Shown: positions 47,811-58,006, counted from the stretch's first letter. The stretch: DNA of 64,000 nucleotides from Vibrio litoralis DSM 17657 (GCF_000426765.1 NZ_AUFZ01000018.1:62001-126000); one strand, 5' to 3'. The notes: a model not told the origin generated them from the letters alone. Made by a program: numbers and translations.

Positions 47811-48812
47811 ATGAGCTCATCAGATAAATACGGAAAATTACTCATTGAAGGGAAGAACTTAGTTAAAGACTTCCCGATCACCAGTAATTCATTAAAACAA
47901 CCTATGATGCGCGCTATTAATGACGTGTCATTTAAAATGTACAAAAGTCGCGGCCTTGCCGTGGTTGGCGAATCCGGTTCGGGTAAATCCACCACCGCCA
48001 AAATGATCGCCAAAATGTATGCCCCAACGGCTGGTACAATTGAATATAAAGGGCGCGATATTCTCGATATCACTAAACGCCAAGATCTTATGCGTTACCG
48101 TGAAGGCGTACAAATGGTATGGCAAGATCCATTTGGCTCATTAAACCCGACTCACAATATCTTTCACCATATTGCGCGACCACTGATCATTCATAACAAA
48201 GTGAAAAGCAGCAATAAGAAAGAGTTGCAAGAAAGAGTCTACGAACTGCTAGAGCAAGTCGGTCTTAACCCGCCAAAAGAAACCGCGGCAAAATTCCCCC
48301 ACCAACTTTCAGGTGGTCAACGTCAACGAGTTAACTTAGCGCGTAATATCGCGGTGGGTGCCGAAGTCGTGTTAGCCGATGAGCCAACGTCTATGCTCGA
48401 TGTTTCTATCCGCGCAGGGGTACTTAATCTGATGGAAGAAATGAAATTTGATAAGCAAATGTCACTTCTTTACATCACCCATGATATCGCCACCGCTCGT
48501 TATATTGCCGAAGATCTGTCAGTGATGTATGTCGGCCACATGGTCGAATGGGGAGATACCGATGAAATTATTCACGATCCTCAGCACCCTTATACTCAAC
48601 TGCTAGTTTCTGCAGTTCCAGATCCTAAAAAATCGATTCATGAAAAACTAAAAGGCAATAAAGGGGATATTCCTCTTTGGACACCAGATTCCCTTGGCTG
48701 TCCATTTGCCGGACGCTGTCTACATGCGACCGACAAATGTCGCGAGAAAATGCCTGGCGTCACTCAGTTAGCAGAAAACCACTTTGTTCGCTGTTACCTA
48801 TTTGAGGATTAA
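47811..48812 (+). CDS. Chitin oligosaccharide ABC transporter ATPase 2 (OppF/DppF-like)
   Basis: A 333-residue ATPase that pairs with ATPase 1. Walker A GESGSGKST lies at 53-61, the signature LSGGQRQRVNLARN near 165-178, Walker B VVLADEPTSMLD near 184-195 and the switch His in THDIATARY. The C-terminal Cys-rich tail LGCPFAGRC...DKC...RC is again of the OppF type. The start ATG follows CTGGAGAC. It stands 210 bases after ATPase 1, with the ERIC element in the gap. Confidence 0.9.
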   Translation: MSSSDKYGKLLIEGKNLVKDFPITSNSLKQPMMRAINDVSFKMYKSRGLAVVGESGSGKSTTAKMIAKMYAPTAGTIEYKGRDILDITKRQDLMRYREGVQMVWQDPFGSLNPTHNIFHHIARPLIIHNKVKSSNKKELQERVYELLEQVGLNPPKETAAKFPHQLSGGQRQRVNLARNIAVGAEVVLADEPTSMLDVSIRAGVLNLMEEMKFDKQMSLLYITHDIATARYIAEDLSVMYVGHMVEWGDTDEIIHDPQHPYTQLLVSAVPDPKKSIHEKLKGNKGDIPLWTPDSLGCPFAGRCLHATDKCREKMPGVTQLAENHFVRCYLFED

Positions 48813-48826
48813 TCCTCGATTTACCC

Positions 48827-48863
48827 GCATACCAATCTGACCTCTTTACTCAGGTTGGTATGC
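48827..48863 (+). other. Intercistronic hairpin before the GH9 gene
   Basis: GCATACCAATCTGA and TCAGGTTGGTATGC pair over 14 bases with one G-U pair and a 9-base loop. No T tract follows, so processing or stabilising is more likely than termination. Confidence 0.6.
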
Positions 48864-48932
48864 CAACAAACTATTTGAACGTTGTCTATGCCTTTACAAT
48901 TCGGGGCTATAGGCAGGAGGCTTGAAGCAGAT

Positions 48933-50696
48933 ATGCAAATTCTCACTAACCATATTGGTTACTCATGCTTTAGCAGCAAAAATGCGGTAGTACTTGCCTC
49001 AGATTTTAATACAGTAACCAACAGACAAGATCGCCCTCTCATTGCTCAATTAATCAATATAGATACTCAGCAAGTAGAGGAAGAATTTCCAGTTACTTTT
49101 GTGGGGAAAGTTGATCGTTGGCATCATGGCGATTTTGCTCAGATCGACTTTTCTCGCTTTTCTAAAGCTGGCCGCTACTGCTTTTCTATTAGGTCTATTC
49201 AATCTCACAGCTTTGAGATCAAAAATGATCTTTTAATGCAGCGTACTTTTTCGGATCTCCTTCACTACTTTAAATCTCAGCGCTGCGGTGGAAAGTTTGA
49301 TAAGCAAGATCGCAACGCGCCAATATTGAGCTCAGATCAATCAACACAGCAAACCGTCGATGTACATGGCGGTTGGTATGACGCCTCTGGCGATGTCAGC
49401 AAATACTTAAGCCACCTTTCTTATGCTAATTATTTAAACCCACAGCAAATTCCAATGGTAGTGTGGAATATGCTGAAAGGGTTAAATCTTGCAAAAAATC
49501 ACGGTGACTTTGCAAAATTTTCCCAAGTTCGTTTAATCGAAGAAGCACTATTTGGCGCTGACTTTTTAGTACGCATGCAAAGCCCACAAGGCTTCTTCTA
49601 TATGACCGTATTTGATAAGTGGAGTAAAGATACTGCTCAACGTGAAATTTGCGCTTATGAAACGCAAGAAGGTCATAAAGGCAGTGATTACCAAGCGGGA
49701 TTTCGTCAAGGTGGCGGCATCGCGATTGCAGCCTTAGCGGCGGCTTCTCAATTAGAAGAAAGCGGTGAATACAGCCAACAAACCTACCTAGATTGTGCGC
49801 TCAAAGGTTATCAACATTTGATTGAGCACAATACCCAATACCTCAACGATGGCGTTGAAAACATTATTGATGAATATTGTGCCCTGCTGGCCAGTGTTGA
49901 GCTATATCGTAGTACTCAAGATGCATTTTATTTATCGGAAGCACGTCGCTGGTCGCAAGCATTAATGTTGCGTCAAACCTCTGATGAGAACTTCGAGCAC
50001 TTTTGGTCTGCTAACCAAGATGGCTCAAGACCTTACTTTCATTCTGCAGAAGCCGGATTACCAACCATTGCTCTCACTGAATACTTAGCGATTGAAAGCG
50101 ATCAAGCACTGCGTCAAACCACTTTATCGGTAATTGAAAATGCGGTGCGCTTTGAACTCACTATTAGCCAGCAAGTTGCCAATCCATTTGGTTACCCTCG
50201 CCAATATGTAAAAGCGGTTGATAGTGACAAACGTGACGCCTTTTTTATTGCTCATAACAATGAGTCTGGCTATTGGTGGCAAGGCGAAAATGCACGACTT
50301 GGCTCACTTTCGGCGATGGCTAATATAGTGTCGCCTTATCTGCAAGATCCGCAATTGAAAAACCAATTACAAGGCTACGCTCAATCGGCGCTCGATTGGA
50401 TTTTAGGCTTGAACCCATATGACATGTGCATGCTTGATGGACATGGCCACAATAACCCGGACTACCTACCAGAACTCGGTTTCTTTAATGCCAAAGGCGG
50501 CGTATGCAATGGTATTACAGCAGGTTTTGATGATGAATCCGATATCGCATTCAATCCTGAACCACAAAAAGATGACATGCTGCAAAACTGGCGTTGGGGT
50601 GAACAATGGATCCCGCATGGCGCGTGGTACTTATTGGCGATCATCGCGCAGCAATATGCGGTAACAGAGTCAACAATGGAGGCCAACCATGCGTGA
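48933..50696 (+). CDS. GH9 family glycosidase, probable exo-glucosaminidase
   Basis: A 587-residue cytoplasmic enzyme without a signal peptide. An N-terminal Ig-like cellulase domain (about 1-95) precedes the GH9 (alpha/alpha)6 barrel. The nucleophile-activating Asp pair appears as YDASGD (Asp150, Asp154) and the acid Glu as RWGEQWIPHG (Glu557). Vibrionaceae members of this GH9 group have been described as exo-beta-D-glucosaminidases, so partly deacetylated chitin fragments are the likely substrate, not cellulose. ATG 48933 lies 12 bases after AGGAGG, which is rather far; it fits the family start MQILTNHIGY. It overlaps the kinase gene by eight bases. Confidence 0.85.
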   Translation: MQILTNHIGYSCFSSKNAVVLASDFNTVTNRQDRPLIAQLINIDTQQVEEEFPVTFVGKVDRWHHGDFAQIDFSRFSKAGRYCFSIRSIQSHSFEIKNDLLMQRTFSDLLHYFKSQRCGGKFDKQDRNAPILSSDQSTQQTVDVHGGWYDASGDVSKYLSHLSYANYLNPQQIPMVVWNMLKGLNLAKNHGDFAKFSQVRLIEEALFGADFLVRMQSPQGFFYMTVFDKWSKDTAQREICAYETQEGHKGSDYQAGFRQGGGIAIAALAAASQLEESGEYSQQTYLDCALKGYQHLIEHNTQYLNDGVENIIDEYCALLASVELYRSTQDAFYLSEARRWSQALMLRQTSDENFEHFWSANQDGSRPYFHSAEAGLPTIALTEYLAIESDQALRQTTLSVIENAVRFELTISQQVANPFGYPRQYVKAVDSDKRDAFFIAHNNESGYWWQGENARLGSLSAMANIVSPYLQDPQLKNQLQGYAQSALDWILGLNPYDMCMLDGHGHNNPDYLPELGFFNAKGGVCNGITAGFDDESDIAFNPEPQKDDMLQNWRWGEQWIPHGAWYLLAIIAQQYAVTESTMEANHA

Positions 50697-51588
50697 TTTA
50701 TTGGTTGGCATCGATGGCGGCGGCACCTCATGTCGCGCACGAATTCGTGATAGCCACGGGGTATTACTCGGTGAAGGAAAAAGCGGTAGCGCCAATATCT
50801 TGTTAGGTGTTGAAGTTGCCATGGCTTCCATCATTGAAGCGATCAATAAGGCCGCTCAACAAGCTGGTTTATCCCAACAAGACTTTTCTCGCATGCATCT
50901 AGGGCTCGCTCTAGCGGCAGCTGAACAAGAAAGTGCCTGGCAGCAATTTATGTCGCTGCCACATCCTTTTGCTAGCGTAGTACTCAATACCGATGCTTAT
51001 GGCGCTTGCTTAGGAGCGCATCAAGGACAAGATGGCGCGATCATGATTGCCGGCACCGGATCTTGCGGTATTTTATTAGCTCAAGGAAAACAACATGTGG
51101 TCGGTGGCCGTGAATTTCCTATCTCTGATTTAGGGGGCGGCGCGATTATGGGACTTAGGCTAATTCAACACAGCCTACTGGTTCAAGATGGCATCTACCC
51201 TGCTAGCCCTATCACAGACGTTGTTATGAGCCATTTTGATCATGATATTGATGCCATCGTCACTTGGTCTAAAAGCGCTCGCCCATGTGATTACGGCCAA
51301 TTCTCACCGCAAATTTTTGCCAGTGCTAATCAAGGTGATGAATTTGCCGCAAGCTTGCTCACTCAGACTGCGCAAGATATTGAAATGTACCTCAACGCAC
51401 TAGTAAACAAGGGCGCAAAACAGATTGCCTTAATGGGAGGCATTGCTGAACGAATTCAACCTTGGCTTTCATCCGCAATCACAGAGTATTTGGTGCCAGC
51501 GAAAAGCGATGCAATGGAAGGCGCTCTAATGATGGCTCGCCAACCCAAACACAATTTATTTAATCCGCTAAATAGCGACCTTAGTTGA
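50689..51588 (+). CDS. gspK: Glucosamine / N-acetylglucosamine kinase (BadF/BcrA ATPase fold)
   Basis: A 299-residue sugar kinase of the ASKHA fold. The phosphate-1 motif LVGIDGGGTSCRARI lies at residues 5-19, NTDAYGACLGA is the sugar/catalytic region around 101-111, and the adenosine-binding GTGSCGILLA and MGGIAERI follow. The operon context matches V. cholerae gspK, the glucosamine-specific kinase that phosphorylates GlcN made by the upstream GH9 enzyme; use of GlcNAc is also possible. The start overlaps the GH9 stop by eight bases, so it is translationally coupled. Confidence 0.87.
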   Translation: MRDLLVGIDGGGTSCRARIRDSHGVLLGEGKSGSANILLGVEVAMASIIEAINKAAQQAGLSQQDFSRMHLGLALAAAEQESAWQQFMSLPHPFASVVLNTDAYGACLGAHQGQDGAIMIAGTGSCGILLAQGKQHVVGGREFPISDLGGGAIMGLRLIQHSLLVQDGIYPASPITDVVMSHFDHDIDAIVTWSKSARPCDYGQFSPQIFASANQGDEFAASLLTQTAQDIEMYLNALVNKGAKQIALMGGIAERIQPWLSSAITEYLVPAKSDAMEGALMMARQPKHNLFNPLNSDLS

Positions 51589-51629
51589 TAAATAAAATGA
51601 CAATAGATTACGCCTCAAAAGGTGAGAAA

Positions 51630-53549
51630 ATGGATTATCGAATTGACCTTGCTGTTCTTGAAGAACAAGAAAATTACGCACGCTTCGGCTTAACACTGCA
51701 TAACCTTAGTGATCATGATCTACATGACTGGGCATTAAATGTCAGCTTTCGCCGTTATATTCAACCGGCTAGCTTAACGCAAGGTAGCATCACTCAAACT
51801 GGTAGCTTTTGCCGCTTTGTGCCAAACCAACATCATACCTTAGCCGCCAATGCGCATTTTTATGTGGAATTTGGTTGCCATACCACCCCATTTCAATTGC
51901 TCGATGATGGTTTTGATGATGCAGTTATCCAAACCAATATTTCAAATAAACCGCAATCTTTGGCGGTAGCAGTCACTCCTGTCGCCTTAAAATCAGCCAG
52001 CAAACAGCGAACGTCACTGCCAACAATTGCCGCCAACTATCAAGGTATCATTCCTCTGCCACAAAGCTTAAAGCCAATGGATGGTGAGTTTGATTTAAGC
52101 CAAAGCTTGGTCTTTCAATCACACACCAATCAAGCAAAAAGTGCCTTAACATGGCTTGCGGGAGAGCTGAGCCAAATTTTAGATTCCACCATCAAGATGA
52201 GCAGCCAAGGTAACTTATGCTTGGTGGTGTCGCCTAATTTAACGGATGGCGAATACAAGTTAGAAATTCAACCAAAGCAAATTATTTTGGAAGCCAATTC
52301 ATCCAGTGGATTTATGCATGGCTGTGCTTCACTTTGGCAATGGGTAAGCCATCAAGTTCATAATAATCAACCATCATTACCTTGCGTATTAATTGAAGAT
52401 AAACCTCGATTTTCTCACCGCGGTATGATGCTTGATTGTGCTCGTCACTTTCATGGTGTCGATACGGTTAAACGCCTAATCAACCAATTAGCGCAATTAA
52501 AATTCAACGTTTTTCATTGGCATTTAACCGATGATGAAGGTTGGCGAATCGAAATTAAAGCCTTTCCACAATTAACCGAAATTGGTGCATGGCGAGGTAT
52601 TGATACCCCAATGGAACCTCAATATTCCAATTTGGCAGGCAAACATGGTGGATTTTATTCTCAACAAGAGATCCGTGAGATAGTTCAATACGCAGCCGAG
52701 CGTAACATTATTGTGATCCCTGAAATTGATATTCCGGGCCACTGTCGAGCGGCAATTAAATCGTTACCTGAACTGTTAGTTGATCCGGATGATCAATCTC
52801 AATATCGCAGTATTCAATACTATACCGACAATATTCTCTCCCCGGCGCTTGAAGGCACTTACACCTTTATCGACACCGTACTAGAAGAAGTCGCCCAACT
52901 ATTCCCTGCGCCTTTAGTTCATATTGGTGCCGATGAAGTGCCGGAAGGTGTTTGGACTGAAAGCCCTAAATGCCAAGCGTTAATGCAACAGCATGGATAC
53001 TCCAATTCTAAAGATCTACAAGGCCATTTATTGCGCCACGCAGAAGATAAACTGCAATCGCTAGGCAAGCGCATGATTGGTTGGGAAGAAGTACAACACG
53101 GCGATAAAGTCAGCAAAAACACCATTGTTTGCTCATGGCAAAGTGAACAAGCGGCGGTTGAATGTGCTGGCACCGGCTTTGATGTGATCTTACAACCAGC
53201 GCAGTTTACCTACCTCGATATCGTTCAAGACTATAACTGCGAAGAACTCGGGGTTAACTGGGCTGGCGTCACCCCTTTAGAAAAATCTTATAGCTACGAA
53301 CCTTTATCAGAATTAGCTGAGGACGATCCTCGTCGTCAACATATCTTTGGAATTCAATGCGGCCTTTGGTGCGAAATCGTCGACAGCCAAGATCGCATTG
53401 ATCACATGCTTTTCCCTCGCCTGCTTGCTTTATCAGAGGCGTGTTGGACAAACAAGAAACACCGCAACTGGGAAGATTTTTTAGCGCGTCTCAATGGGCA
53501 CTTACCCACTTTGACACACCAAGGTATTCATTTTCGCCCTTGGCAATAA
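51630..53549 (+). CDS. Beta-N-acetylhexosaminidase, GH20
   Basis: A 639-residue cytoplasmic glycosidase that releases GlcNAc from chitin oligosaccharides. An N-terminal domain (1 to about 255) precedes the catalytic barrel, which starts at RFSHRGMMLDCARHF and carries the Asp435-Glu436 catalytic pair in HIGADEVPEGVW and the substrate Trp residues in WHLTDDEGWRIEI. No signal peptide is seen. The start is taken at ATG 51630, preceded by AAAGGTGAG. An ATG at 51597 would add eleven residues and cannot be excluded. It belongs to the chb operon. Confidence 0.9.
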   Translation: MDYRIDLAVLEEQENYARFGLTLHNLSDHDLHDWALNVSFRRYIQPASLTQGSITQTGSFCRFVPNQHHTLAANAHFYVEFGCHTTPFQLLDDGFDDAVIQTNISNKPQSLAVAVTPVALKSASKQRTSLPTIAANYQGIIPLPQSLKPMDGEFDLSQSLVFQSHTNQAKSALTWLAGELSQILDSTIKMSSQGNLCLVVSPNLTDGEYKLEIQPKQIILEANSSSGFMHGCASLWQWVSHQVHNNQPSLPCVLIEDKPRFSHRGMMLDCARHFHGVDTVKRLINQLAQLKFNVFHWHLTDDEGWRIEIKAFPQLTEIGAWRGIDTPMEPQYSNLAGKHGGFYSQQEIREIVQYAAERNIIVIPEIDIPGHCRAAIKSLPELLVDPDDQSQYRSIQYYTDNILSPALEGTYTFIDTVLEEVAQLFPAPLVHIGADEVPEGVWTESPKCQALMQQHGYSNSKDLQGHLLRHAEDKLQSLGKRMIGWEEVQHGDKVSKNTIVCSWQSEQAAVECAGTGFDVILQPAQFTYLDIVQDYNCEELGVNWAGVTPLEKSYSYEPLSELAEDDPRRQHIFGIQCGLWCEIVDSQDRIDHMLFPRLLALSEACWTNKKHRNWEDFLARLNGHLPTLTHQGIHFRPWQ

Positions 53550-53600
53550 AACGCACGAAACATCATTTCCAAGGTTTATTTTTTAAGTAAGGACTACATT

Positions 53601-56006
53601 ATGAAATACGGTTTTTTCGATAACGACAGTCGTGAATATGTCATCACTCGCCCTGACGTACCTGCGCCATGGACCAACTACCTAGGAACCGAAAAGTTCT
53701 GTACGGTGATCTCTCACAATGCTGGTGGCTACTCTTTTTATAACTCACCAGAATATAACCGTGTGACCAAATTCCGTCCTAATGCCAGCTTTGATCGCCC
53801 AGGGCACTACGTTTATTTACGTGATGATGAAACCGGTGATTACTGGTCAATTTCATGGCAGCCAGTGGCAAAGAGCCTAGATGAAGCCAACTACGAAGTT
53901 CGCCACGGCTTGTCTTACTCAAAATTCAAGTGTGAATACAACGGCATCACCGCCACTAAAACTCTGTTTATTCCGAAAGGAGAAGATGCGGAAGTGTGGG
54001 ATGTCGTGATTAAAAACACTTCAGATAAACCTCGTACCATCAGTGCTTTCTCGTTTGTTGAATTCTCATTTAGCCATATTCAATCAGATAATCAGAACCA
54101 CCAAATGTCTTTGTATTCAGCTGGCACCGCTTACCGTGAAGGCGTGATCGAATATGATCTTTACTACAACACCAATGACTTTGAAGGCTTCTACTACCTA
54201 GCCTCTACTTTTGATCCAGATTCTTACGACGGCCAACGCGATAGCTTCTTAGGCTTATACCGCGATGAAGCGAATCCAATCGCGGTTGAACAAGGTAAAT
54301 GCTCTAACTCTGCGCAAACTTGTTATAACCATTGTGGCTCTCTACATAAGCAATTTGTAATCCAGCCAGGTGAAGAAGTGCGTTTTGCTTTCATCCTAGG
54401 TATTGGTAAAGATAATGGCGAAAAACTGCGTACTAAATACCAAGATCTCGCTAACGTTGATGCCGCATTCGCGGGCATTAAAGCGCATTGGGATGAACGT
54501 TGTGCCAAGTTCCAGGTAAAATCACCTAATGAAGGCTTAGATACCATGATCAACGCATGGACTCTTTACCAAGCTGAAACCTGTGTGGTGTGGTCGCGCT
54601 TTGCTTCCTTTATCGAAGTCGGTGGCCGTACCGGTCTTGGTTACCGTGATACTGCGCAAGATGCGATTTCTGTGCCTCACTCTAACCCAGCAATGACTCG
54701 TAAGCGCTTAGTCGATCTACTCCGTGGCCAAGTCAAAGCCGGTTATGGTCTGCACCTGTTTGATCCTGACTGGTTTGATCCTGAAAAAGCTGACGTTAAA
54801 CCATCAAAATCACCAACTGTTGTCCCAACGCCAAGTGATGAAGATAAGATCCACGGCATTGAAGATACCTGTTCAGACGATCACTTATGGCTCGTCCCAA
54901 CTATTTGTAAATATGTCATGGAGACTGGTGAAGAGTCGTTCTTTGATGAGCAAATTCCTTACGCCGATGGCGGCAATGCTTCTGTGTATGATCACATGAA
55001 AGCGGCGCTCGATTTCTCCGCAGAATACGTCGGTAATACCGGTATTTGTAAAGGCTTGCGTGCTGACTGGAATGACTGCTTAAACCTAGGTGGTGGTGAG
55101 TCATCAATGGTGTCTTTCTTGCACTACTGGGCGCTACAAGAATTTATCGACCTAGCTAAATACCTTGGCAAAATGGAAGATGTCGACAAGTACACCACTA
55201 TGGCGGAAGGCGTTCGTCAGGCGTGTGAAACTCACCTATGGGATGAAGAAGGCGGCTGGTATATCCGTGGTCTGACCAAAGATGGCGACAAGATCGGTAC
55301 AGCCCAACAAACCGAAGGTAAGATCCATCTTGAATCCAATACCTTAGCGGTATTGTCTGGCGCAGTATCACAAGAACGTGGCGAAATTGCCATGAACTCA
55401 GTTGATGAGCATTTGTATTCTCCGTATGGCCTACACCTCAATTCACCTTCATTCGCAACGCCGAACGATGATATCGGTTTTGTGACTCGAGTTTATCAAG
55501 GGGTAAAAGAAAACGGTGCAATTTTCTCGCATCCAAACCCTTGGGCATGGGTAGCAGAAGCCAAATTGGGCCGTGGTGATAAAGCGATGAAATTCTATGA
55601 TGCGCTAAACCCATACAATCAAAACGACATGATTGAAAAGCGCATTGCTGAACCTTACTCCTACGTGCAATTTGTGATGGGCCGCGATCACCAAGATCAC
55701 GGCCGTGCCAACCACCCATGGTTAACCGGTACTTCAGGTTGGGCTTACTTTGCGGTCACCAACTTTATCCTTGGCGTACGTCTAGGCTTTGATGGTTTAA
55801 ATATTGATCCTTGTATTCCAACCAACTGGCCGGGCTTTGAAGTCACTCGTCAATGGCGTGATGCGACTTTCAACATCAAGGTAGAAAACCCAAATAACGT
55901 TAGCAAAGGCGTCAAATCTATCACGCTAAATGGCTCAACAATTGACGGTGCAATTCCTGCTCAAGCAGCGGGTAGTGTAAATGAAGTTGTGGTGGTGATG
56001 GGATAG
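53601..56006 (+). CDS. chbP: N,N'-diacetylchitobiose phosphorylase, GH94
   Basis: An 801-residue cytoplasmic enzyme that splits (GlcNAc)2 with phosphate to GlcNAc-1-phosphate and GlcNAc, saving ATP. Both length and sequence match the well-studied Vibrio proteolyticus enzyme. An N-terminal beta-sandwich (1-270) is joined to an (alpha/alpha)6 barrel. The general acid Asp492 lies in GLRADWNDCLN, at the same number as in that enzyme. The product GlcNAc-1-P is used by the mutase downstream. A heptamer tandem repeat begins directly after its stop. Confidence 0.95.
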   Translation: MKYGFFDNDSREYVITRPDVPAPWTNYLGTEKFCTVISHNAGGYSFYNSPEYNRVTKFRPNASFDRPGHYVYLRDDETGDYWSISWQPVAKSLDEANYEVRHGLSYSKFKCEYNGITATKTLFIPKGEDAEVWDVVIKNTSDKPRTISAFSFVEFSFSHIQSDNQNHQMSLYSAGTAYREGVIEYDLYYNTNDFEGFYYLASTFDPDSYDGQRDSFLGLYRDEANPIAVEQGKCSNSAQTCYNHCGSLHKQFVIQPGEEVRFAFILGIGKDNGEKLRTKYQDLANVDAAFAGIKAHWDERCAKFQVKSPNEGLDTMINAWTLYQAETCVVWSRFASFIEVGGRTGLGYRDTAQDAISVPHSNPAMTRKRLVDLLRGQVKAGYGLHLFDPDWFDPEKADVKPSKSPTVVPTPSDEDKIHGIEDTCSDDHLWLVPTICKYVMETGEESFFDEQIPYADGGNASVYDHMKAALDFSAEYVGNTGICKGLRADWNDCLNLGGGESSMVSFLHYWALQEFIDLAKYLGKMEDVDKYTTMAEGVRQACETHLWDEEGGWYIRGLTKDGDKIGTAQQTEGKIHLESNTLAVLSGAVSQERGEIAMNSVDEHLYSPYGLHLNSPSFATPNDDIGFVTRVYQGVKENGAIFSHPNPWAWVAEAKLGRGDKAMKFYDALNPYNQNDMIEKRIAEPYSYVQFVMGRDHQDHGRANHPWLTGTSGWAYFAVTNFILGVRLGFDGLNIDPCIPTNWPGFEVTRQWRDATFNIKVENPNNVSKGVKSITLNGSTIDGAIPAQAAGSVNEVVVVMG

Positions 56007-56055
56007 TCGGGTCTCGGGTCTCGGGTCTCGGGTCTCGGGTCTCGGGTCTCGGGTC
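56007..56055. repeat. Seven tandem copies of TCGGGTC
   Basis: Seven perfect copies of a 7-bp unit start immediately after the chbP stop codon and precede the mutase gene by about 100 bases. A further incomplete word follows. Copy number may vary by replication slippage. Confidence 0.95.
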
Positions 56056-56154
56056 TCGAAGAAAACTTAAAAGAATGGAATTTTCAAAGCAAAATTAGTC
56101 GAGCCACGAGAAACGAGTATCCGTTCTTTTCGGCTCTTTTATAAGGACATCAAA

Positions 56155-57567
56155 ATGATTCAATTTGGAACCGGCGGTTGGCGCGCCTTTATAGGTGAGG
56201 AATTCACCCAAGCCAACGTGCGACTGGTTGCTCAGGCTGTCGCTAATATCATGCAAAAAGAAAGTGTCGTTGATAATGGCTTCGTGATTGGTTATGACCG
56301 CCGCTTTTTATCAGATAAAGCGGCCCTTTGGTTTGCTGAAGTTCTAGCCGCTAATGGCATTACGGTTAGCTTTATCAATCGCTTTGTACCCACGCCAATC
56401 GTGATGTTTCAAAGCAACAAAATGGGTTGTACTTATTCAGCTTGTATTACCGCCTCGCATAACCCTGCCGACTACAACGGCATCAAGGTATTTATTGAAG
56501 GTGGCCGTGATGCGGATGAAGTGATCACACAGAAAATCGAAGCGCAAATTGCGGTACTCAATGATAGCGATGTCAAAAGAGTCGATTTTGAAGACGCGCT
56601 TGAATCAGGCCGAATTGCAATCATCAACCCAATGAACGATTTTGTCGATTCGGTGATCAACTTTATTGATATTGAAGCGATCAAAAAAGCCAATTTACGC
56701 GTACTGATCGATCCTATGTTTGGGGTGGCGAAGAATGCCCTGCAAACCGTATTGATTAATGGCCGCTGTGATGTGGACGTGATCAACGATGGTGAAAACC
56801 CATCCTTTGGTGGTCTAATGCCTTCCCCTAGTGCAGCAACATTATATCGCCTTAAGCACCTAGTGGCAGCAGAAGGTTACGACATCGGCATTGGTACTGA
56901 TGGTGATGCGGATCGCCTAGGTATTATTGATGAGAAAGGTAACTTCATTCACCCAAATGAAGTCTTGATGCTGTTGTACTACTACCTACTGGAATACAAA
57001 GGCTGGAAAGGCTCGGTAGTACGTAACATTGCTACCACTCACCTACTCGATAAAATCGCTGCCGATCACGGCGAAAAGAGCTTTGAGGTACCCGTAGGCT
57101 TTAAACACATTAGTAGCCAAATGGAAGCTGATGATTCCTTGATTGGTGGTGAAAGCTCGGGCGGTTTAACCATTCGTGGACACATCAAAGGTAAAGATGG
57201 CGTATTTGCCTCAAGCTTATTAGTTGAACTAATCAGTGTTACCGGCAAGAAGTTGTCTGAAATGCTGGATGAAATCTATGCTCGCTATGGTTATGCCTAC
57301 ACCGCTGAAGGTGACTGCACATTCAAACCCGCGCAAAAAGAAGTGCTGTACAACAAAATCTACGTTGAAAAGTTACTGCCAGAGTTTGAGTACGAAGTCG
57401 AAAAAGTCAGCTATGACGATGGCGCAAAAGTCTACTTTAAAAATGGTGGCTGGGTGATCGCCCGCTTCTCAGGTACAGAGCCACTACTGCGTATTTTCTC
57501 GGAAATGGAAGATAAACAAACCGCGGAAAGTGTTGTTGCTCAAATGAAATCGTTTTTGGCGTTATAG
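56155..57567 (+). CDS. Phosphohexose mutase, probable GlcNAc-1-phosphate mutase
   Basis: A 470-residue alpha-D-phosphohexomutase. The phosphoserine is Ser101 in TASHNPADYNG, the metal loop is DGDADR at 249-254, the sugar loop GGESSGGL lies near residues 327-334, and the phosphate-binding RFSGTEPLLRIF is at the C-terminus. As the last gene of the chb operon it most likely turns GlcNAc-1-P from ChbP into GlcNAc-6-P; phosphoglucomutase activity is the alternative. The start ATG follows TAAGGAC. A terminator lies 41 bases past its stop. Confidence 0.88.
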   Translation: MIQFGTGGWRAFIGEEFTQANVRLVAQAVANIMQKESVVDNGFVIGYDRRFLSDKAALWFAEVLAANGITVSFINRFVPTPIVMFQSNKMGCTYSACITASHNPADYNGIKVFIEGGRDADEVITQKIEAQIAVLNDSDVKRVDFEDALESGRIAIINPMNDFVDSVINFIDIEAIKKANLRVLIDPMFGVAKNALQTVLINGRCDVDVINDGENPSFGGLMPSPSAATLYRLKHLVAAEGYDIGIGTDGDADRLGIIDEKGNFIHPNEVLMLLYYYLLEYKGWKGSVVRNIATTHLLDKIAADHGEKSFEVPVGFKHISSQMEADDSLIGGESSGGLTIRGHIKGKDGVFASSLLVELISVTGKKLSEMLDEIYARYGYAYTAEGDCTFKPAQKEVLYNKIYVEKLLPEFEYEVEKVSYDDGAKVYFKNGGWVIARFSGTEPLLRIFSEMEDKQTAESVVAQMKSFLAL

Positions 57568-57607
57568 ATAAAATTCCCTTTTCTAATTATTAATTACAAA
57601 CACTCTT

Positions 57608-57636
57608 AGACCATGGTGATATCCGTGGTCTTTTTT
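57608..57636 (+). terminator. Terminator of the chb operon
   Basis: AGACCA and TGGTCT, extended by GG/CC inside the loop, are followed by six T, 41 bases past the mutase stop. Confidence 0.85.
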
Positions 57637-57799
57637 ATTATATATCCTCCAATCAGTTCCCTCTGCTCCTTTTGAAAATCAAATGAAAATCATAAATTAT
57701 TGATATATAAGTTATATATGCATAAGAAACTTATTGATTTTTTTATTAAAATTAAATATATATAAATTAAACACATTCACGCCAACCATTCACCTCTTA

Positions 57800-58006
57800 A
57801 CTGTGGAGGGCGGTAGCATTCCTGCCTAAAGATATAAAAATGGTTAATAAGGTTATAGGTCTTAAAACACTCCAAATAGGCACGTTTGAAACCATGTTGG
57901 AAATGCCAAAACACTATAGTTAATATCTAAAGATGTACATAATGCTGCTTGTCATACTTGGGGCGATAAATTTTCGGAATCAATAGAGTTAGTGAATTAT
58001 TTATAA
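57800..58006 (+). pseudogene. Possible decayed gene fragment (unknown, toxin-like location)
   Basis: Two adjacent short frames look protein-like: the first ends ...LQIGTFETMLEMPKHYS before a stop at 57921, and the second runs VHNAACHTWGDKFSESIELV to a stop at 58004. They are in different phases, as after a frameshift. No start codon with a ribosome binding site is seen. I do not recognise a family. The composition is more gene-like than the sequence around it, but chance cannot be excluded. Confidence 0.3.

Noticed and set aside
48933..50696. Cellulase (endoglucanase)
   Set aside because: GH9 fold, but no signal peptide or cellulose-binding domain, and placement in a chitin-disaccharide operon argues for an amino-sugar substrate.
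56007..56055. CRISPR-like array
   Set aside because: The units are contiguous 7-mers with no spacers and no cas genes nearby.
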